This document shows, in pieces, positions 43,214-52,266 of a stretch of 64,000 bases of DNA (positions are counted from its first letter, which is position 1; each line of letters begins with the position of its first letter). Below the pieces are notes generated by a model, which worked only from the letters and a program-made list of their open reading frames with translations, was not told where the DNA came from and made no database searches. A program made the translations under genes and the position numbers. This stretch comes from DATARH01 sp036268425 (GTDB lineage Bacteria > Pseudomonadota > Alphaproteobacteria > ATCC43930 > CGMCC-115725): assembly GCA_036268425.1 (NCBI GenBank), contig DATAUE010000016.1, positions 1-64,000 on the forward strand. The letters run 5' to 3'.

Positions 43214-44260
43214 ATGCCTGCGTTAATGCGTCAAACCTTGCTGATGCCATTTTGGCTGGCCCAGGTCTTTACCCAGGAAAAATTCTTCGCGCGCAATCCG
43301 GTGATCGGAAGCCGCTGGCTCAATGAGCTCGGCCTACACACGGCGCGCGTTGCGCTGGCCTGCCGCCTCGCCGAGCGCCGCCGCCGCCACCTCGCCCGCC
43401 TGATCCCCGCAGAAGACCGCGCGGCGCTCGACCGCGACGGCTTTATCATCAAGCGCGATTTCCTGCCGCCGGAAATCTTTGCGGGATTGATCGGCCAGAT
43501 CAAAGAATTGCGGGCGCCGGCCCGCGAGATGGTCGAAGGCGATACGGTGACGCGCCACATCGCGCTGGATCCGGCGGTACTCGACCGCGCCCCGGCCGCG
43601 CGGCACCTGCTCGACATGCCGCAGTTTCGCGGCTTGCTGCATTACGCCGGGGCGTCGGCGGCCGCGCCGATGATCTACCTGCAGACGATCTTCAGCGGTG
43701 CCATCGCGGGCCTCAGCGACCCGCAGACCGATCTGCACACCGACACATTCCACCCGACCGTCAAGGCGTGGCTGTTTCTGACTGATGTCGCTGCCGACGC
43801 GATGCCGTTCGTCTACGTTCCTGGCTCGCACCGCCTGACCCCTGAGCGCCTCGCGTGGGAGCGGCGGATGAGCATCGCCGCAAGCCGCCAGCCACACGAG
43901 ACCTATCGGCAACCGCAGCACAGACTGACGCGCGCGATCTCGCCCGACGAACTGCACAATCTCGGATTGCCGCCGCCGCGCGCCATCGCGGTGCCGGCCA
44001 ATACCCTCGTCGTCGCCGACACGTTCGGCTTTCACGCCCGCGGGCCGAGCGCGCAGCCGACCACGCGCGTCGAAATCTGGGCCTTCGGGCGGCGCAATCC
44101 GTTTCTGCCGTGGACCGGGCTCGACCCCTGGTCGATCGCGGCCTTGGGCCTGCGCAAGCCGCTGTTTTACTGGAAATCGACCGATCTGCTGGAACGCTTC
44201 GGCCTCGGCCGGCAACGCTGGCGCGCCCGCGGCACCGTCTCCGCTTTCGATCCGGCTTAG
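43214..44260 (+). CDS. Phytanoyl-CoA dioxygenase family protein (copy 1)
   Basis: The 348-residue protein is a PhyH-type Fe(II)/2-oxoglutarate dioxygenase: His175 and Asp177 (LHTDTFHP), distal His274 (FGFHARGP) and 2-oxoglutarate Arg285 (RVEIW). Start 43214 is chosen because it makes the first 17 residues align without gaps with the paralogue at 46354; a GTG 30 bases earlier is possible. The conserved N-terminal IGSRWLNExGLH block is not part of the core fold. The 294 bases before it hold nothing recognisable. Confidence 0.85.
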   Translation: MPALMRQTLLMPFWLAQVFTQEKFFARNPVIGSRWLNELGLHTARVALACRLAERRRRHLARLIPAEDRAALDRDGFIIKRDFLPPEIFAGLIGQIKELRAPAREMVEGDTVTRHIALDPAVLDRAPAARHLLDMPQFRGLLHYAGASAAAPMIYLQTIFSGAIAGLSDPQTDLHTDTFHPTVKAWLFLTDVAADAMPFVYVPGSHRLTPERLAWERRMSIAASRQPHETYRQPQHRLTRAISPDELHNLGLPPPRAIAVPANTLVVADTFGFHARGPSAQPTTRVEIWAFGRRNPFLPWTGLDPWSIAALGLRKPLFYWKSTDLLERFGLGRQRWRARGTVSAFDPA

Positions 44261-44270
44261 CGCGCCCGAT

Positions 44271-46337
44271 ATGGACGGTTTCCCTCTCTATACGCATGAC
44301 GATGCCGGAAGCAGGAGCGCTGACGCCCCAAAACGCCGCTCGTTCCTGTTTCTGCAAGGGCCGATTTCGACCTTTTTCAACCGCCTCGGGCACGCCCTCG
44401 TGGCGCGCGGGCACCATGTGCATCGTGTCAACCTGCATTTCGGCGATCAGATTTTCTGGAAGCTGCCGGCGACGCATTTTCGCGGCCGTTTTGCCGATTG
44501 GCGTCGCTTTGTCGCCCGCATCCTCGACGAGCACCGGATCACCGACCTGGTGCTGCACGGCGACCGGCGCCCCTATCACCTCATCGCCGCCGAGGAAGCC
44601 CGCGCCCGCGGCATTCGGGTGATTGCCACCGATCTCGGCTATATCCGGCCGGATTGGATCACCCTTGAACATGACGGGATGACCACCTATTCCCGGTTTC
44701 CACGTGATCCCGACGCGATCCGCGCGCTTGCCCGCGAGTTTCCCGAACCCGATCTCGGGCCGCGCTTTCACACGCCGTTCCGGCTGATCGCATCGCTCGA
44801 CGTCGCCTATAACCTGGGATTGGTCTTCGGGCGACCGCTGTACCCGAGCTACCGATATCACAGCGTCTGCCACCCGTTTGTCGAATATGCTGGATGGCTG
44901 ACCTCGCGGGTGAAGCGGCGGCTGACGGCGCGCACCGCCGCCGCGCGACGCCGGCGCCTGGAGACGGCGCCCGGCTCTTATTTCCTGGTGCCGCTGCAGC
45001 TCGCGACCGACTTCCAGATCCGCGCGCACTCACCGTTTCGCGACATACGCGAGGCGGTGCGGCAGATCATTGCATCCTATGCCGCCAGCGACGCGCAGCG
45101 CGATCTTGTGGTGGTCGTCCACCCGCTCGATAACGGATTGATCGGCTGGAGCGCATTTGTCGCCGGACTGGCGCGCGAATTCGGCGTCGCAGACCGTGTC
45201 GTCACCCTACACGGCGGCACCCCCAGCGAAATCTTGGGCAACGCTGCCGGCGTCGTAACGATCAACAGCACGATCGGCGTGACCGCGCTGCATCACGGCG
45301 TGCCGGTCAAGGTGCTGGGTAATGCGGTTTTCGATGTTCCCGGGCTGACCTGCCAGGCCCCGCTCGACGCGTTCTGGAGTGATCCACAGCCGCCCGATCC
45401 CGAGCTTTTGGCGGATTTTTTGCGGGCCTTGGCCGGCGCGACGCAAGTCAAAGGCGGATATTACGAGCGGGCGTCGCAGGATTGCGCGATTGCCGGTTTT
45501 GTCGAGCGTCTCGAAGGCGGGCTGTATCCGCTGCCGGCCTTGTCGGCGGCGGATTTTGCGGCGCGGGCGCCGCGGCCCGGTGAGCGCACGATCGTGGTAG
45601 CAGGCGCGTCCGATGCGTTGGGATCGGCGTTGGCACGAGCCTGCGCAGCGCCCGGTATTCGGCTGTGCCTGATCGGCACGATGGCCGGTGCACTCGATCA
45701 AGTCGCCGATGATTGCCGGCAGCGCGGCGCGCTGGTCGAGGCGATTTATGCGGCGCGCAATGCCAAAGCGGCGCTGTCGGCGCGCCTTACAGCGCTCGAT
45801 TGCGGCACGCCGATCGATGTTGCATTCGTGCACACCGATGGCCCCGCCGCCGATCGCCGCCTGCTCAAGGTCATCGATACGCTGACCGCGGCGATGCGGC
45901 GTCGCGGTCGCGGCGAGCTGATCCTGATCGATCAGCTGGCGGGGCGCCCCTTATCGCGCAGGTTGGGGCCGGCATTGCAGCAGGTCGATACGCTACGCAG
46001 CCGCGGGGTGGCATTGCACGAACGGCTGCGTGACTGTGGCGTCACGGTATCGGTCGTCGTGCCCGGTCGTCTTGCATTGCATGCAGCACGCTGGCTCGGT
46101 GCGCTGCACCTGACCGCCGGAACAGCAGATCGCATCGCCGAACAGATATTGCAGGCGACGCAGCGACGCCGGCGCGTTACTGCGATCCCCGGCTCGGCTG
46201 CCGCGACGCTGCGCGTCTTTCGCTGGCTGCCGGGGAAACTCGGCGAGGCGACGCGCGAACTGCTGCCGAGCGTCGAGGTAATGCGCGAACCGGCGGACCG
46301 GTCGCGGCTCGCCGGCAAATCCGCCAACGGCGACTGA
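44271..46337 (+). CDS. Capsule polysaccharide (KpsS-like) protein fused to an SDR-like domain
   Basis: The 688-residue protein has two parts. Residues about 20-430 match capsule polysaccharide biosynthesis/export proteins (KpsS/LipB-type Kdo transferases): FLFLQGPISTFFNRLGHALVARGH, HGDRRPYH and the closing GNAAGVVTINSTIGVTALHHGVPVKVLG. Residues about 445-650 look like an SDR Rossmann domain (VVAGASDALGSALARACA), but the active-site Tyr-x3-Lys position reads without either residue, so catalysis is probably lost. It starts 10 bases after copy 1 of PhyH and ends 16 bases before copy 2. Confidence 0.75.
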   Translation: MDGFPLYTHDDAGSRSADAPKRRSFLFLQGPISTFFNRLGHALVARGHHVHRVNLHFGDQIFWKLPATHFRGRFADWRRFVARILDEHRITDLVLHGDRRPYHLIAAEEARARGIRVIATDLGYIRPDWITLEHDGMTTYSRFPRDPDAIRALAREFPEPDLGPRFHTPFRLIASLDVAYNLGLVFGRPLYPSYRYHSVCHPFVEYAGWLTSRVKRRLTARTAAARRRRLETAPGSYFLVPLQLATDFQIRAHSPFRDIREAVRQIIASYAASDAQRDLVVVVHPLDNGLIGWSAFVAGLAREFGVADRVVTLHGGTPSEILGNAAGVVTINSTIGVTALHHGVPVKVLGNAVFDVPGLTCQAPLDAFWSDPQPPDPELLADFLRALAGATQVKGGYYERASQDCAIAGFVERLEGGLYPLPALSAADFAARAPRPGERTIVVAGASDALGSALARACAAPGIRLCLIGTMAGALDQVADDCRQRGALVEAIYAARNAKAALSARLTALDCGTPIDVAFVHTDGPAADRRLLKVIDTLTAAMRRRGRGELILIDQLAGRPLSRRLGPALQQVDTLRSRGVALHERLRDCGVTVSVVVPGRLALHAARWLGALHLTAGTADRIAEQILQATQRRRRVTAIPGSAAATLRVFRWLPGKLGEATRELLPSVEVMREPADRSRLAGKSANGD

Positions 46338-46353
46338 CGCGGAGCCGGCCCCC

Positions 46354-47385
46354 ATGCTGGCCCAGTTCGGCCGTGCCGCGATGGTGCCCTGGTGGGCCGC
46401 ACAGCTGCTGACCGGCACGAAATCCTTTGAACGCAACCGCTTGATCGGCAGCCGCTGGCTTAATGAACGCGGCCTGCACGTCGCGCGTGTTTCTCTGGCG
46501 CACCGCATCGCCGCATCACGACGCCGCCGGCTCGCCGGCCTTGTTATCCCGGATGACCGTGAGAGGTTCGCGCGCGACGGGTTTGTCGTGCATGAAGATT
46601 TTCTCGCGGCCAACGATTTCGACGCCCTGCTCGAGCAGGTCCGCGCGTATCGCCGAACCTTGCGTGAGATCGTCGAGGGCGACACGGTCATGCGCAAGAT
46701 CGCGCTCGGTCCGGCGACGCTCGCGGCGCTCCCGGCATTGGCCGGAATGTTGCGGACGCCGGCGTGGCGCGGGTTGATCCGCTATATCGGCAGCCGCGAT
46801 GCCGAGCCGGTCGTATGGATCCAGAGCATCCTGAGGCATGCCTGCGACGGTCCTAGCGACCCGCAAACCGCGTTGCACGCCGATACGTTCCACCCGACCG
46901 TCAAGGCTTGGCTGTTTCTGACCGATGTCGCCGCCGATGCCGGCCCCTTTACCTATGTGCCGGGGTCGCATCGCTTGACGCCGCAGCGCCTCGCCTGGGA
47001 ACGGCGGATGAGCCTCACCGCAGAGCACTCCGCCAACCCCGAAATCCGCCAGGGTTCTTTCCGCATCGAGCCGGACGAGTTGGCGGCGCTCGGGCTGCCG
47101 TCACCGCGGGTTTTTGCGGTACCGGCGAATACGCTTGTCGTCGCCGACACGTTCGGGTTCCATGCGCGCGGACCAAGCAGCGGCCGCTCGCTGCGTGTCG
47201 AAATCTGGGCCTACGGCCGGCGCAGCCCGTTTGTGCCGTGGGCGGCGTTCGACCCGTGGAGCGGTACTGCCCTTGCCCGACGCAGCCTGCTTGGCTGGCG
47301 GCTGGGCGATTTTCTCGAACGGGCCGGCATCAAGCGGCATCGTTGGCGCGCCCGCCAGGGCGTCTCGGCCTTCGATCCGGGGTGA
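46354..47385 (+). CDS. Phytanoyl-CoA dioxygenase family protein (copy 2)
   Basis: The 343-residue paralogue of the gene at 43214 keeps the metal site (His175, Asp177, His270) and Arg281, and shares the N-terminal IGSRWLNERGLH block and the FHPTVKAWLFLTDVAADAGPF core. The two copies differ throughout, so duplication is old. GGAG lies 15 bases before the ATG. Together with the fusion gene it forms a dioxygenase-glycan-dioxygenase unit. Confidence 0.85.
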   Translation: MLAQFGRAAMVPWWAAQLLTGTKSFERNRLIGSRWLNERGLHVARVSLAHRIAASRRRRLAGLVIPDDRERFARDGFVVHEDFLAANDFDALLEQVRAYRRTLREIVEGDTVMRKIALGPATLAALPALAGMLRTPAWRGLIRYIGSRDAEPVVWIQSILRHACDGPSDPQTALHADTFHPTVKAWLFLTDVAADAGPFTYVPGSHRLTPQRLAWERRMSLTAEHSANPEIRQGSFRIEPDELAALGLPSPRVFAVPANTLVVADTFGFHARGPSSGRSLRVEIWAYGRRSPFVPWAAFDPWSGTALARRSLLGWRLGDFLERAGIKRHRWRARQGVSAFDPG

Positions 47386-47425
47386 GACCGGCCGCCGACC
47401 GCTCTGACCGGAGACTATCCGACAT

Positions 47426-48193
47426 ATGGCCTGGGATCCTGCTCAATACCTCAAATTCGCCGGGCCGCGCCTGCGCCCGGCCCTCGACCTGTTGCAGCGC
47501 ATCGACCGTGACGCGCCGACAACGGTCTACGATGTCGGCGCCGGGGCCGGCAACGTCACCCGCCTGATCGCCGACCGCTGGCCGGCAGCGCACATCGTCG
47601 GGGTTGATTCCTCGACCGAAATGCTGACGAAAGCGGCCGCGGAAAATCCGAAAATCCAGTGGCAAAAGGCCGATTTCGGAACGTGGCGGCCGGATCGGCC
47701 AGCCGACGTCATCTATTCCAACGCAGCGCTGCATTGGCTCGACGACCACGATACGCTGTTTCCCGGCCTGCTGACCGGCCTCGCGCCGAGGGGCGTGCTC
47801 GCGGTACAGATTCCGCGCAATTTCGGCGCCCGCTCGCACACGCTGATCACTGAAACCGCACTCGATGGACCGTGGCGAGCGACACTCGAACCGCTGCTGC
47901 GCCCGGCGCCAGTCGCCGAACCTGCATTCTATTACGATTTGCTGGCGCCGCGCGTTGCAGCGCTGGATATGTGGGAAACGGAGTATCTGCAGGTGCTCGA
48001 CGGGGTAAACCCGGTCAAGGAATGGACCAAGGGCACCTGGCTCAGCCCACTGCTCAGTGCCCTTAACGAGCCCGATCGCAGCGATTTCGAGGCGGCCTAT
48101 GCCGAACGTGTCCTAGCCGTTTACCCACCGCGCAGCGATGGCAAGACACTGTTTCCGTTCCGCCGCCTGTTTATGATCGCCACCGCGGCGTGA
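47426..48193 (+). CDS. tam: Trans-aconitate 2-methyltransferase
   Basis: The 255-residue SAM methyltransferase matches Tam: MAWDPAQYLKFAGPRLRPALDLL, VYDVGAGAGNVTRLI, IVGVDSS, YSNAALHWLDDH and PFRRLFMIA at the end. Tam methylates trans-aconitate, an inhibitor of aconitase. It is on the strand of the PhyH/KpsS unit, 40 bases behind, and may be co-transcribed. Other small-acid methyltransferases of this family are possible. Confidence 0.85.
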   Translation: MAWDPAQYLKFAGPRLRPALDLLQRIDRDAPTTVYDVGAGAGNVTRLIADRWPAAHIVGVDSSTEMLTKAAAENPKIQWQKADFGTWRPDRPADVIYSNAALHWLDDHDTLFPGLLTGLAPRGVLAVQIPRNFGARSHTLITETALDGPWRATLEPLLRPAPVAEPAFYYDLLAPRVAALDMWETEYLQVLDGVNPVKEWTKGTWLSPLLSALNEPDRSDFEAAYAERVLAVYPPRSDGKTLFPFRRLFMIATAA

Positions 48194-48234
48194 TGCCGCA
48201 TGGCACTGTGAACGGTATCCTGAAAACAAATCGA

Positions 48235-48258
48235 GCCGGCTGCCTTGCGGCGGCCGGC
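48235..48258 (-). terminator. Terminator hairpin for the minus-strand secreted-protein gene
   Basis: GCCGGCTGCC and GGCGGCCGGC pair over 10 bp with one G-T wobble around TTGC. On the minus strand it is followed by TTTGTTTT, so it should end transcripts of the gene finishing at 48283. Confidence 0.55.
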
Positions 48259-48282
48259 CCGAGTATGCTGGAGAAACGCCGC

Positions 48283-48621
48283 TTAGTTCGGCCGCGGGCC
48301 CATGCTGCTGGTGTACGGGTGCAATGCCGTGTTCGAGTCCCAATCCGCCGACTTGTCAAAATGCGGCGGCGTCGAGCCGTTGCTGCCGCCCGGCGACGGG
48401 CCGACATAAGGTGCCGATGGCGCAACCGCAGCCTGCGCTGCCGCGCCGGCGCCGCTCCACGATCCACCGGGGTTCGGACCGGGATACGCGCCGTAACCGG
48501 GGGTCGGCGTCGTCGCTGCTGTGGCGGGCGGCAAGGAGGCAACATTCGACTGGGCATGCGCCGCAACGGCGGCGCCCGCGACCAAAGCGACACTCAGGAT
48601 TGCCGACTTAGCGAGGGACAT
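48283..48621 (-). CDS. Small secreted protein (paralogue A)
   Basis: The 112-residue product has a signal peptide (MSLAKSAILSVALVAGAAVAAHAQ, cut after AHA-Q) and a Pro/Gly/Ser/Ala-rich mature part with no cysteine. Its C-terminus PPHFDKSADWDSNTALHPYT then SSMGPRPN is nearly the same as in paralogue B. Start 48621 has GGAG 7 bases before it; an ATG at 48642 has none. Likely periplasmic or extracellular; function unknown. Confidence 0.75.
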   Translation of the reverse strand: MSLAKSAILSVALVAGAAVAAHAQSNVASLPPATAATTPTPGYGAYPGPNPGGSWSGAGAAAQAAVAPSAPYVGPSPGGSNGSTPPHFDKSADWDSNTALHPYTSSMGPRPN

Positions 48622-48821
48622 CAATTTTCTCCGCGAATTCATTTAATTGATCGATCCCACCAGTGTGGCAAATCAGCCTATGATGCAAATGAACTTTTTA
48701 TACGGTCAAAATGAACCCGCATCATCTTTTAAGATCCGCACCTGCCGGGCTATGCGGGATCGGCGAACGATCATTCGATGAACGGTCACCACCGATCCCT
48801 AGCCTGACACCAGGTACAAGC

Positions 48822-49148
48822 TCAGTTGGGGTTCGGGCCCATATGGCTGGTATAGGGATGCATCGCGACATTGCTGTCCCAATCGGCCGGCTTTTCATAG
48901 TGCGGAGGCATCTGGCCGTTGCTGGCCCCCGGCGCGGGACCGGGATAATTGCCGGACGCGGTGACCGGCATATGCGGACCGTTGTTCGGGATATTCTCCA
49001 GGGAACTCGGCCGCGGTCCTTCCGGGGGCAGGTTGGCGATGCTGGTGTTGGGCGTCGGCGCGCTGGAAACTGTCTGCGCCTGTGCGGCGATGGCCATGCC
49101 AGCGACCAGGCCGAGGCCAAGCAAAAGCGGTTTGAGTAGTGTCGGCAT
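48822..49148 (-). CDS. Small secreted protein (paralogue B)
   Basis: The 108-residue product has a signal peptide (MPTLLKPLLLGLGLVAGMAIAAQAQ) and a Pro-rich disordered region, then PPHYEKPADWDSNVAMHPYT and SHMGPNPN. AAGGAG lies just before the ATG. It is divergent from the LysR gene at 49228, whose product is a candidate regulator. A palindromic hairpin GGGATCGG/CCGATCCC (48756-48799) follows the gene. Confidence 0.75.
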   Translation of the reverse strand: MPTLLKPLLLGLGLVAGMAIAAQAQTVSSAPTPNTSIANLPPEGPRPSSLENIPNNGPHMPVTASGNYPGPAPGASNGQMPPHYEKPADWDSNVAMHPYTSHMGPNPN

Positions 49149-49227
49149 TGATACTCCTTATGCAAAAGATCGCCGGCACCGTAGGCGCGAGTATCCATGA
49201 AGCAAGTGAAATTTAATCCCTCCATTC

Positions 49228-50199
49228 ATGCATTCCATTCATTTTGAGAACCTTGACCTAAACCTCCTGCGTGTCTTCGAGGCGTTGATCGAGGAGCGCA
49301 GTGCCACGCGCGCTGGGTCGCGGCTGGGGTTGACCCAATCGGCGATCAGCCATGCGCTGAACCGTCTGCGCTATGTCATGCAGGACGAATTGTTCACCCG
49401 GGGCCCGGACGGCATGCAGCCGACCGAGCGGGCCGCCGAGATCGCGCCGCGCCTGCGCCAGGGCTTGCTGCAGCTACAGCTCGCGCTGGCACCGATCGAA
49501 TTCGATCCCGAGACGACCGACCGGCGCTTTACGATCACCTGCACCGAATATGCCGGCGCGATCCTGCTGCCAGTGGTTATCGCGCGGCTGCGCGAGCGCG
49601 CGCCTTATGCCTCGCTCAACATATTGCCGAGCAATCTCGGCGTCGCCGATGCGCTGCGCAGCGGCCGGGCGGACCTCGCGATCGGCAGTTTCCGGCGTGC
49701 GCCCGAATGGTTCGAGAGCGAGTCACTGCTGACCGAAACGCGCGTATGGGTAATGAGCGCCACTCATCCCGCGGCGCGCGAGGAACTGACGCTGGAACGA
49801 CTGACCGCCTTGCCGCATCTGGTCATCGCCGCGAGCGGCGAAGACGAACATGCGATCGACGGCTATGTCGCTGATCACGGCCTCGAACGGCTTGTGACGC
49901 GCAACGACCCGGGTTCGCTGCAAGGAGCACTCGCGGCACGCGGCCTGCGGCGCACGATCGCGGTTACAACACCGCACATCGTGGCCGCTCTCGCTGCCGC
50001 CGCTCAATCGGATATTGCGGCCCTGCTGCCGCGCCGGCTGGCAACCGCCTTCATGGGCCGCTTCCAGCTTGCCTTGTTCGAGCCACCCTATCCGTCGCCG
50101 CCGTTCGAAATCATGTCGTTGTGGCACCGCGAACACGGCGACCAGCCGGCGATCGTCTGGCTGCGCCACCTGCTGCGTGAAATCGCCGCCGATCTTTGA
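49228..50199 (+). CDS. LysR-family transcriptional regulator
   Basis: The 323-residue protein has an N-terminal winged HTH (NLDLNLLRVFEALIEERSATRAGSRLGLTQSAISHALNRLR) and a periplasmic-binding-protein-like effector domain. It resembles the NodD/SyrM-like group in its opening. The 79-base intergenic region to paralogue B is typical of LysR autoregulated divergent promoters. Effector unknown. Confidence 0.9.
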   Translation: MHSIHFENLDLNLLRVFEALIEERSATRAGSRLGLTQSAISHALNRLRYVMQDELFTRGPDGMQPTERAAEIAPRLRQGLLQLQLALAPIEFDPETTDRRFTITCTEYAGAILLPVVIARLRERAPYASLNILPSNLGVADALRSGRADLAIGSFRRAPEWFESESLLTETRVWVMSATHPAAREELTLERLTALPHLVIAASGEDEHAIDGYVADHGLERLVTRNDPGSLQGALAARGLRRTIAVTTPHIVAALAAAAQSDIAALLPRRLATAFMGRFQLALFEPPYPSPPFEIMSLWHREHGDQPAIVWLRHLLREIAADL

Positions 50200-50313
50200 G
50201 GACGTGAACGTTCAACCAATCCGTAGCGGATACGCCGCATCACGGACTTGCCGCGCGCGGCACGATCCCGCATCAATTCCCATCGCTATCCCCCCTTCTT
50301 TGCAGCAACTGCA

Positions 50314-50856
50314 ATGACCTCTCCGTTTGAAGCGCTGCTCGGTCACAACTTTGACCGGCTTCCCCCGCCCGTGCAGCGACTGCACGGCCTGTCGCGCGAT
50401 ACCGAATACGCCGGCCGCGCCGATGTAACTGTGGCGCCGAACCCGGTCGCCCGGTTGATCTGCCTGTTGTCCGGCCTGCCGCAATCCGGCACCGACGTAC
50501 CCGTTACCGTGGCCTACCGCATCGACGAACGCCGTGGTGAAACCTGGCAGCGGCGCTTCGCCGGACGCCGCTATGCCAGCCGGTTCAGCTTTGGTCGGCT
50601 GGCCGGCGAGGACCTCCTGACCGAGCGGTTTGTGCCGTTCAGGCTCTATCACCGGGTGGCGGCGAGCCGGGGCGGGCTGACTTGGCGGCTGGTCGCGTGG
50701 CGGATCTTCGGCATACCGCTGCCCAACTGGGCGCGGCCTGATGTCAGGTGTTTCGAAAGCGCCGACGGCGAGCGGTTTATGTTCGACATCGACATCGCGC
50801 TGCCGTTGATCGGCGCGATCGTCCATTATCGCGGGTGGCTGTTGCCGCAAGGCTGA
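50314..50856 (+). CDS. DUF4166-type protein
   Basis: The 180-residue protein begins MTSPFEALLGHNFDRLPPPVQRLHG and contains RRFAGRRYASRF and a last strand-rich half (RCFESADGERFMFDIDIALPLIGAIVHYRGWL), the pattern of DUF4166 proteins. Its function is unknown; there is no signal peptide. The RBS is weak. The next gene begins 18 bases on and may be in the same operon. Confidence 0.7.
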   Translation: MTSPFEALLGHNFDRLPPPVQRLHGLSRDTEYAGRADVTVAPNPVARLICLLSGLPQSGTDVPVTVAYRIDERRGETWQRRFAGRRYASRFSFGRLAGEDLLTERFVPFRLYHRVAASRGGLTWRLVAWRIFGIPLPNWARPDVRCFESADGERFMFDIDIALPLIGAIVHYRGWLLPQG

Positions 50857-50874
50857 TCAACCCGGAGACAGACG

Positions 50875-52206
50875 ATGGCACCGCACGTCGACCCGGTCGC
50901 CTCCGACGAGGCCCTGCCCGCCCGCGCCGATGTCGTGATCATCGGCGGCGGCATTATCGGCACCAGTGCCGCCTTGTTCCTGGCACAGCGCGGTATTTCG
51001 GTCGCGCTGTGCGAAAAAGGCCACATCGCCGGCGAGCAGTCGAGCCGCAACTGGGGCTGGTGCCGCAAGATGGTGCGCGACCCGCGCGAGATTCCACTGG
51101 TCATCGAAAGCCTGCGCCTGTGGGAAGGGATGAATCAGGCGGTCGAGGCCGAGACCGGCTTTCGCACCTGCGGGATCATGTATCTCGGCGACACCGCCGA
51201 TGATCTGGCACGGCTCGAAAGCTGGCTCGATTATGCCCGCGAATATCAGCTCGATACCCGGGTCATCGGCGCCGCCGAAGTCGCACGGCTGCTACCGGGG
51301 TCAGCCAAGCCGTGGGCCGGTGCGCTTTATACTGCCAGCGACGGCAAGGCCGAACCGCAACTCGCGGCGCCCGCGATCGCCACTGCGGCGCAGCGCCACG
51401 GCGCCACGATTATAACGCGGTGCGCCGTTCGCGGCATCGAGACAGCCGGCGGCCGGATTTCCGCCGTGGTTACCGAGAAGGGCACGATCGCCTGCCAATC
51501 GGCGATCCTGGCGGGCGGCGCATGGTCACGGCTGTTCTGCGGCAATCTTGGCATCGCCCTGCCGCAACTCAAGGTCCTCGGCTCGGTGATGCGTACAGAA
51601 CGGCTCGACGGCGGTCCCGAGATTTCCGCATCGGGCGGCCTGTTCGGCTACCGCAAGCGGTTCGACGGCGGTTACACCGTCGCGACTCTCGGGGTGCGGA
51701 CGATCGATATCGTGCCCGACAGCTTCCGCCTGCTGCCGCAATACATGCCCAGCATCCGGCTGCATTGGAAAAAACTGCGCTTCCGCGTCGGGCAGCAACT
51801 TACCGATGAATGGCGGATGCCGCGGCGCTGGCCGCTCGACGCGCCTTCGCCATTCGAGGCGGTAAGGGTGCTCGATCCCGCCGCCGACCCCTATGTCCTG
51901 GAGCGTGCCCGCGCCAGCATCGCCGAGACGTTTCCGGCGTTTCGCAATGTCGCGATCGCCGATAGCTGGGGCGGCATGATCGACGTCATGCCCGATGCAA
52001 TCCCGGTGATCTCCGGGGTCGAAAGCCTGCCCGGCTTTTTTATCGCAACGGGATTTTCGGGGCACGGCTTCGGCATCGGTCCCGGTGCCGGGCGCCTTGT
52101 CGCCGACATGGCAATCGGGGCGGCGACCCTGGTGGACCCCGCCCCGTTTCGTCTATCGCGCTTTACTGATGGCTCAAACCCCCGACCGCACCCGCTAGCC
52201 AGTTGA
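50875..52206 (+). CDS. DadA-like FAD-dependent amino-acid oxidoreductase
   Basis: The 443-residue flavoprotein has VVIIGGGIIGTSAALFLAQRG (GxGxxG) followed by a conserved SSRNWGWCRKM segment and closes with FIATGFSGHGFGIGPGAGRLVADM, typical of glycine/D-amino-acid oxidases of the DAO family. It oxidises the C-N bond of an amine or amino acid; the substrate is not assignable. GGAGA precedes the ATG. Confidence 0.85.
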   Translation: MAPHVDPVASDEALPARADVVIIGGGIIGTSAALFLAQRGISVALCEKGHIAGEQSSRNWGWCRKMVRDPREIPLVIESLRLWEGMNQAVEAETGFRTCGIMYLGDTADDLARLESWLDYAREYQLDTRVIGAAEVARLLPGSAKPWAGALYTASDGKAEPQLAAPAIATAAQRHGATIITRCAVRGIETAGGRISAVVTEKGTIACQSAILAGGAWSRLFCGNLGIALPQLKVLGSVMRTERLDGGPEISASGGLFGYRKRFDGGYTVATLGVRTIDIVPDSFRLLPQYMPSIRLHWKKLRFRVGQQLTDEWRMPRRWPLDAPSPFEAVRVLDPAADPYVLERARASIAETFPAFRNVAIADSWGGMIDVMPDAIPVISGVESLPGFFIATGFSGHGFGIGPGAGRLVADMAIGAATLVDPAPFRLSRFTDGSNPRPHPLAS

Positions 52207-52266
52207 CGCCGGGATTTGGACGGCACGCCGATATTTCAGCAGCATGCTGGAGAAATCGAGGCTGAA

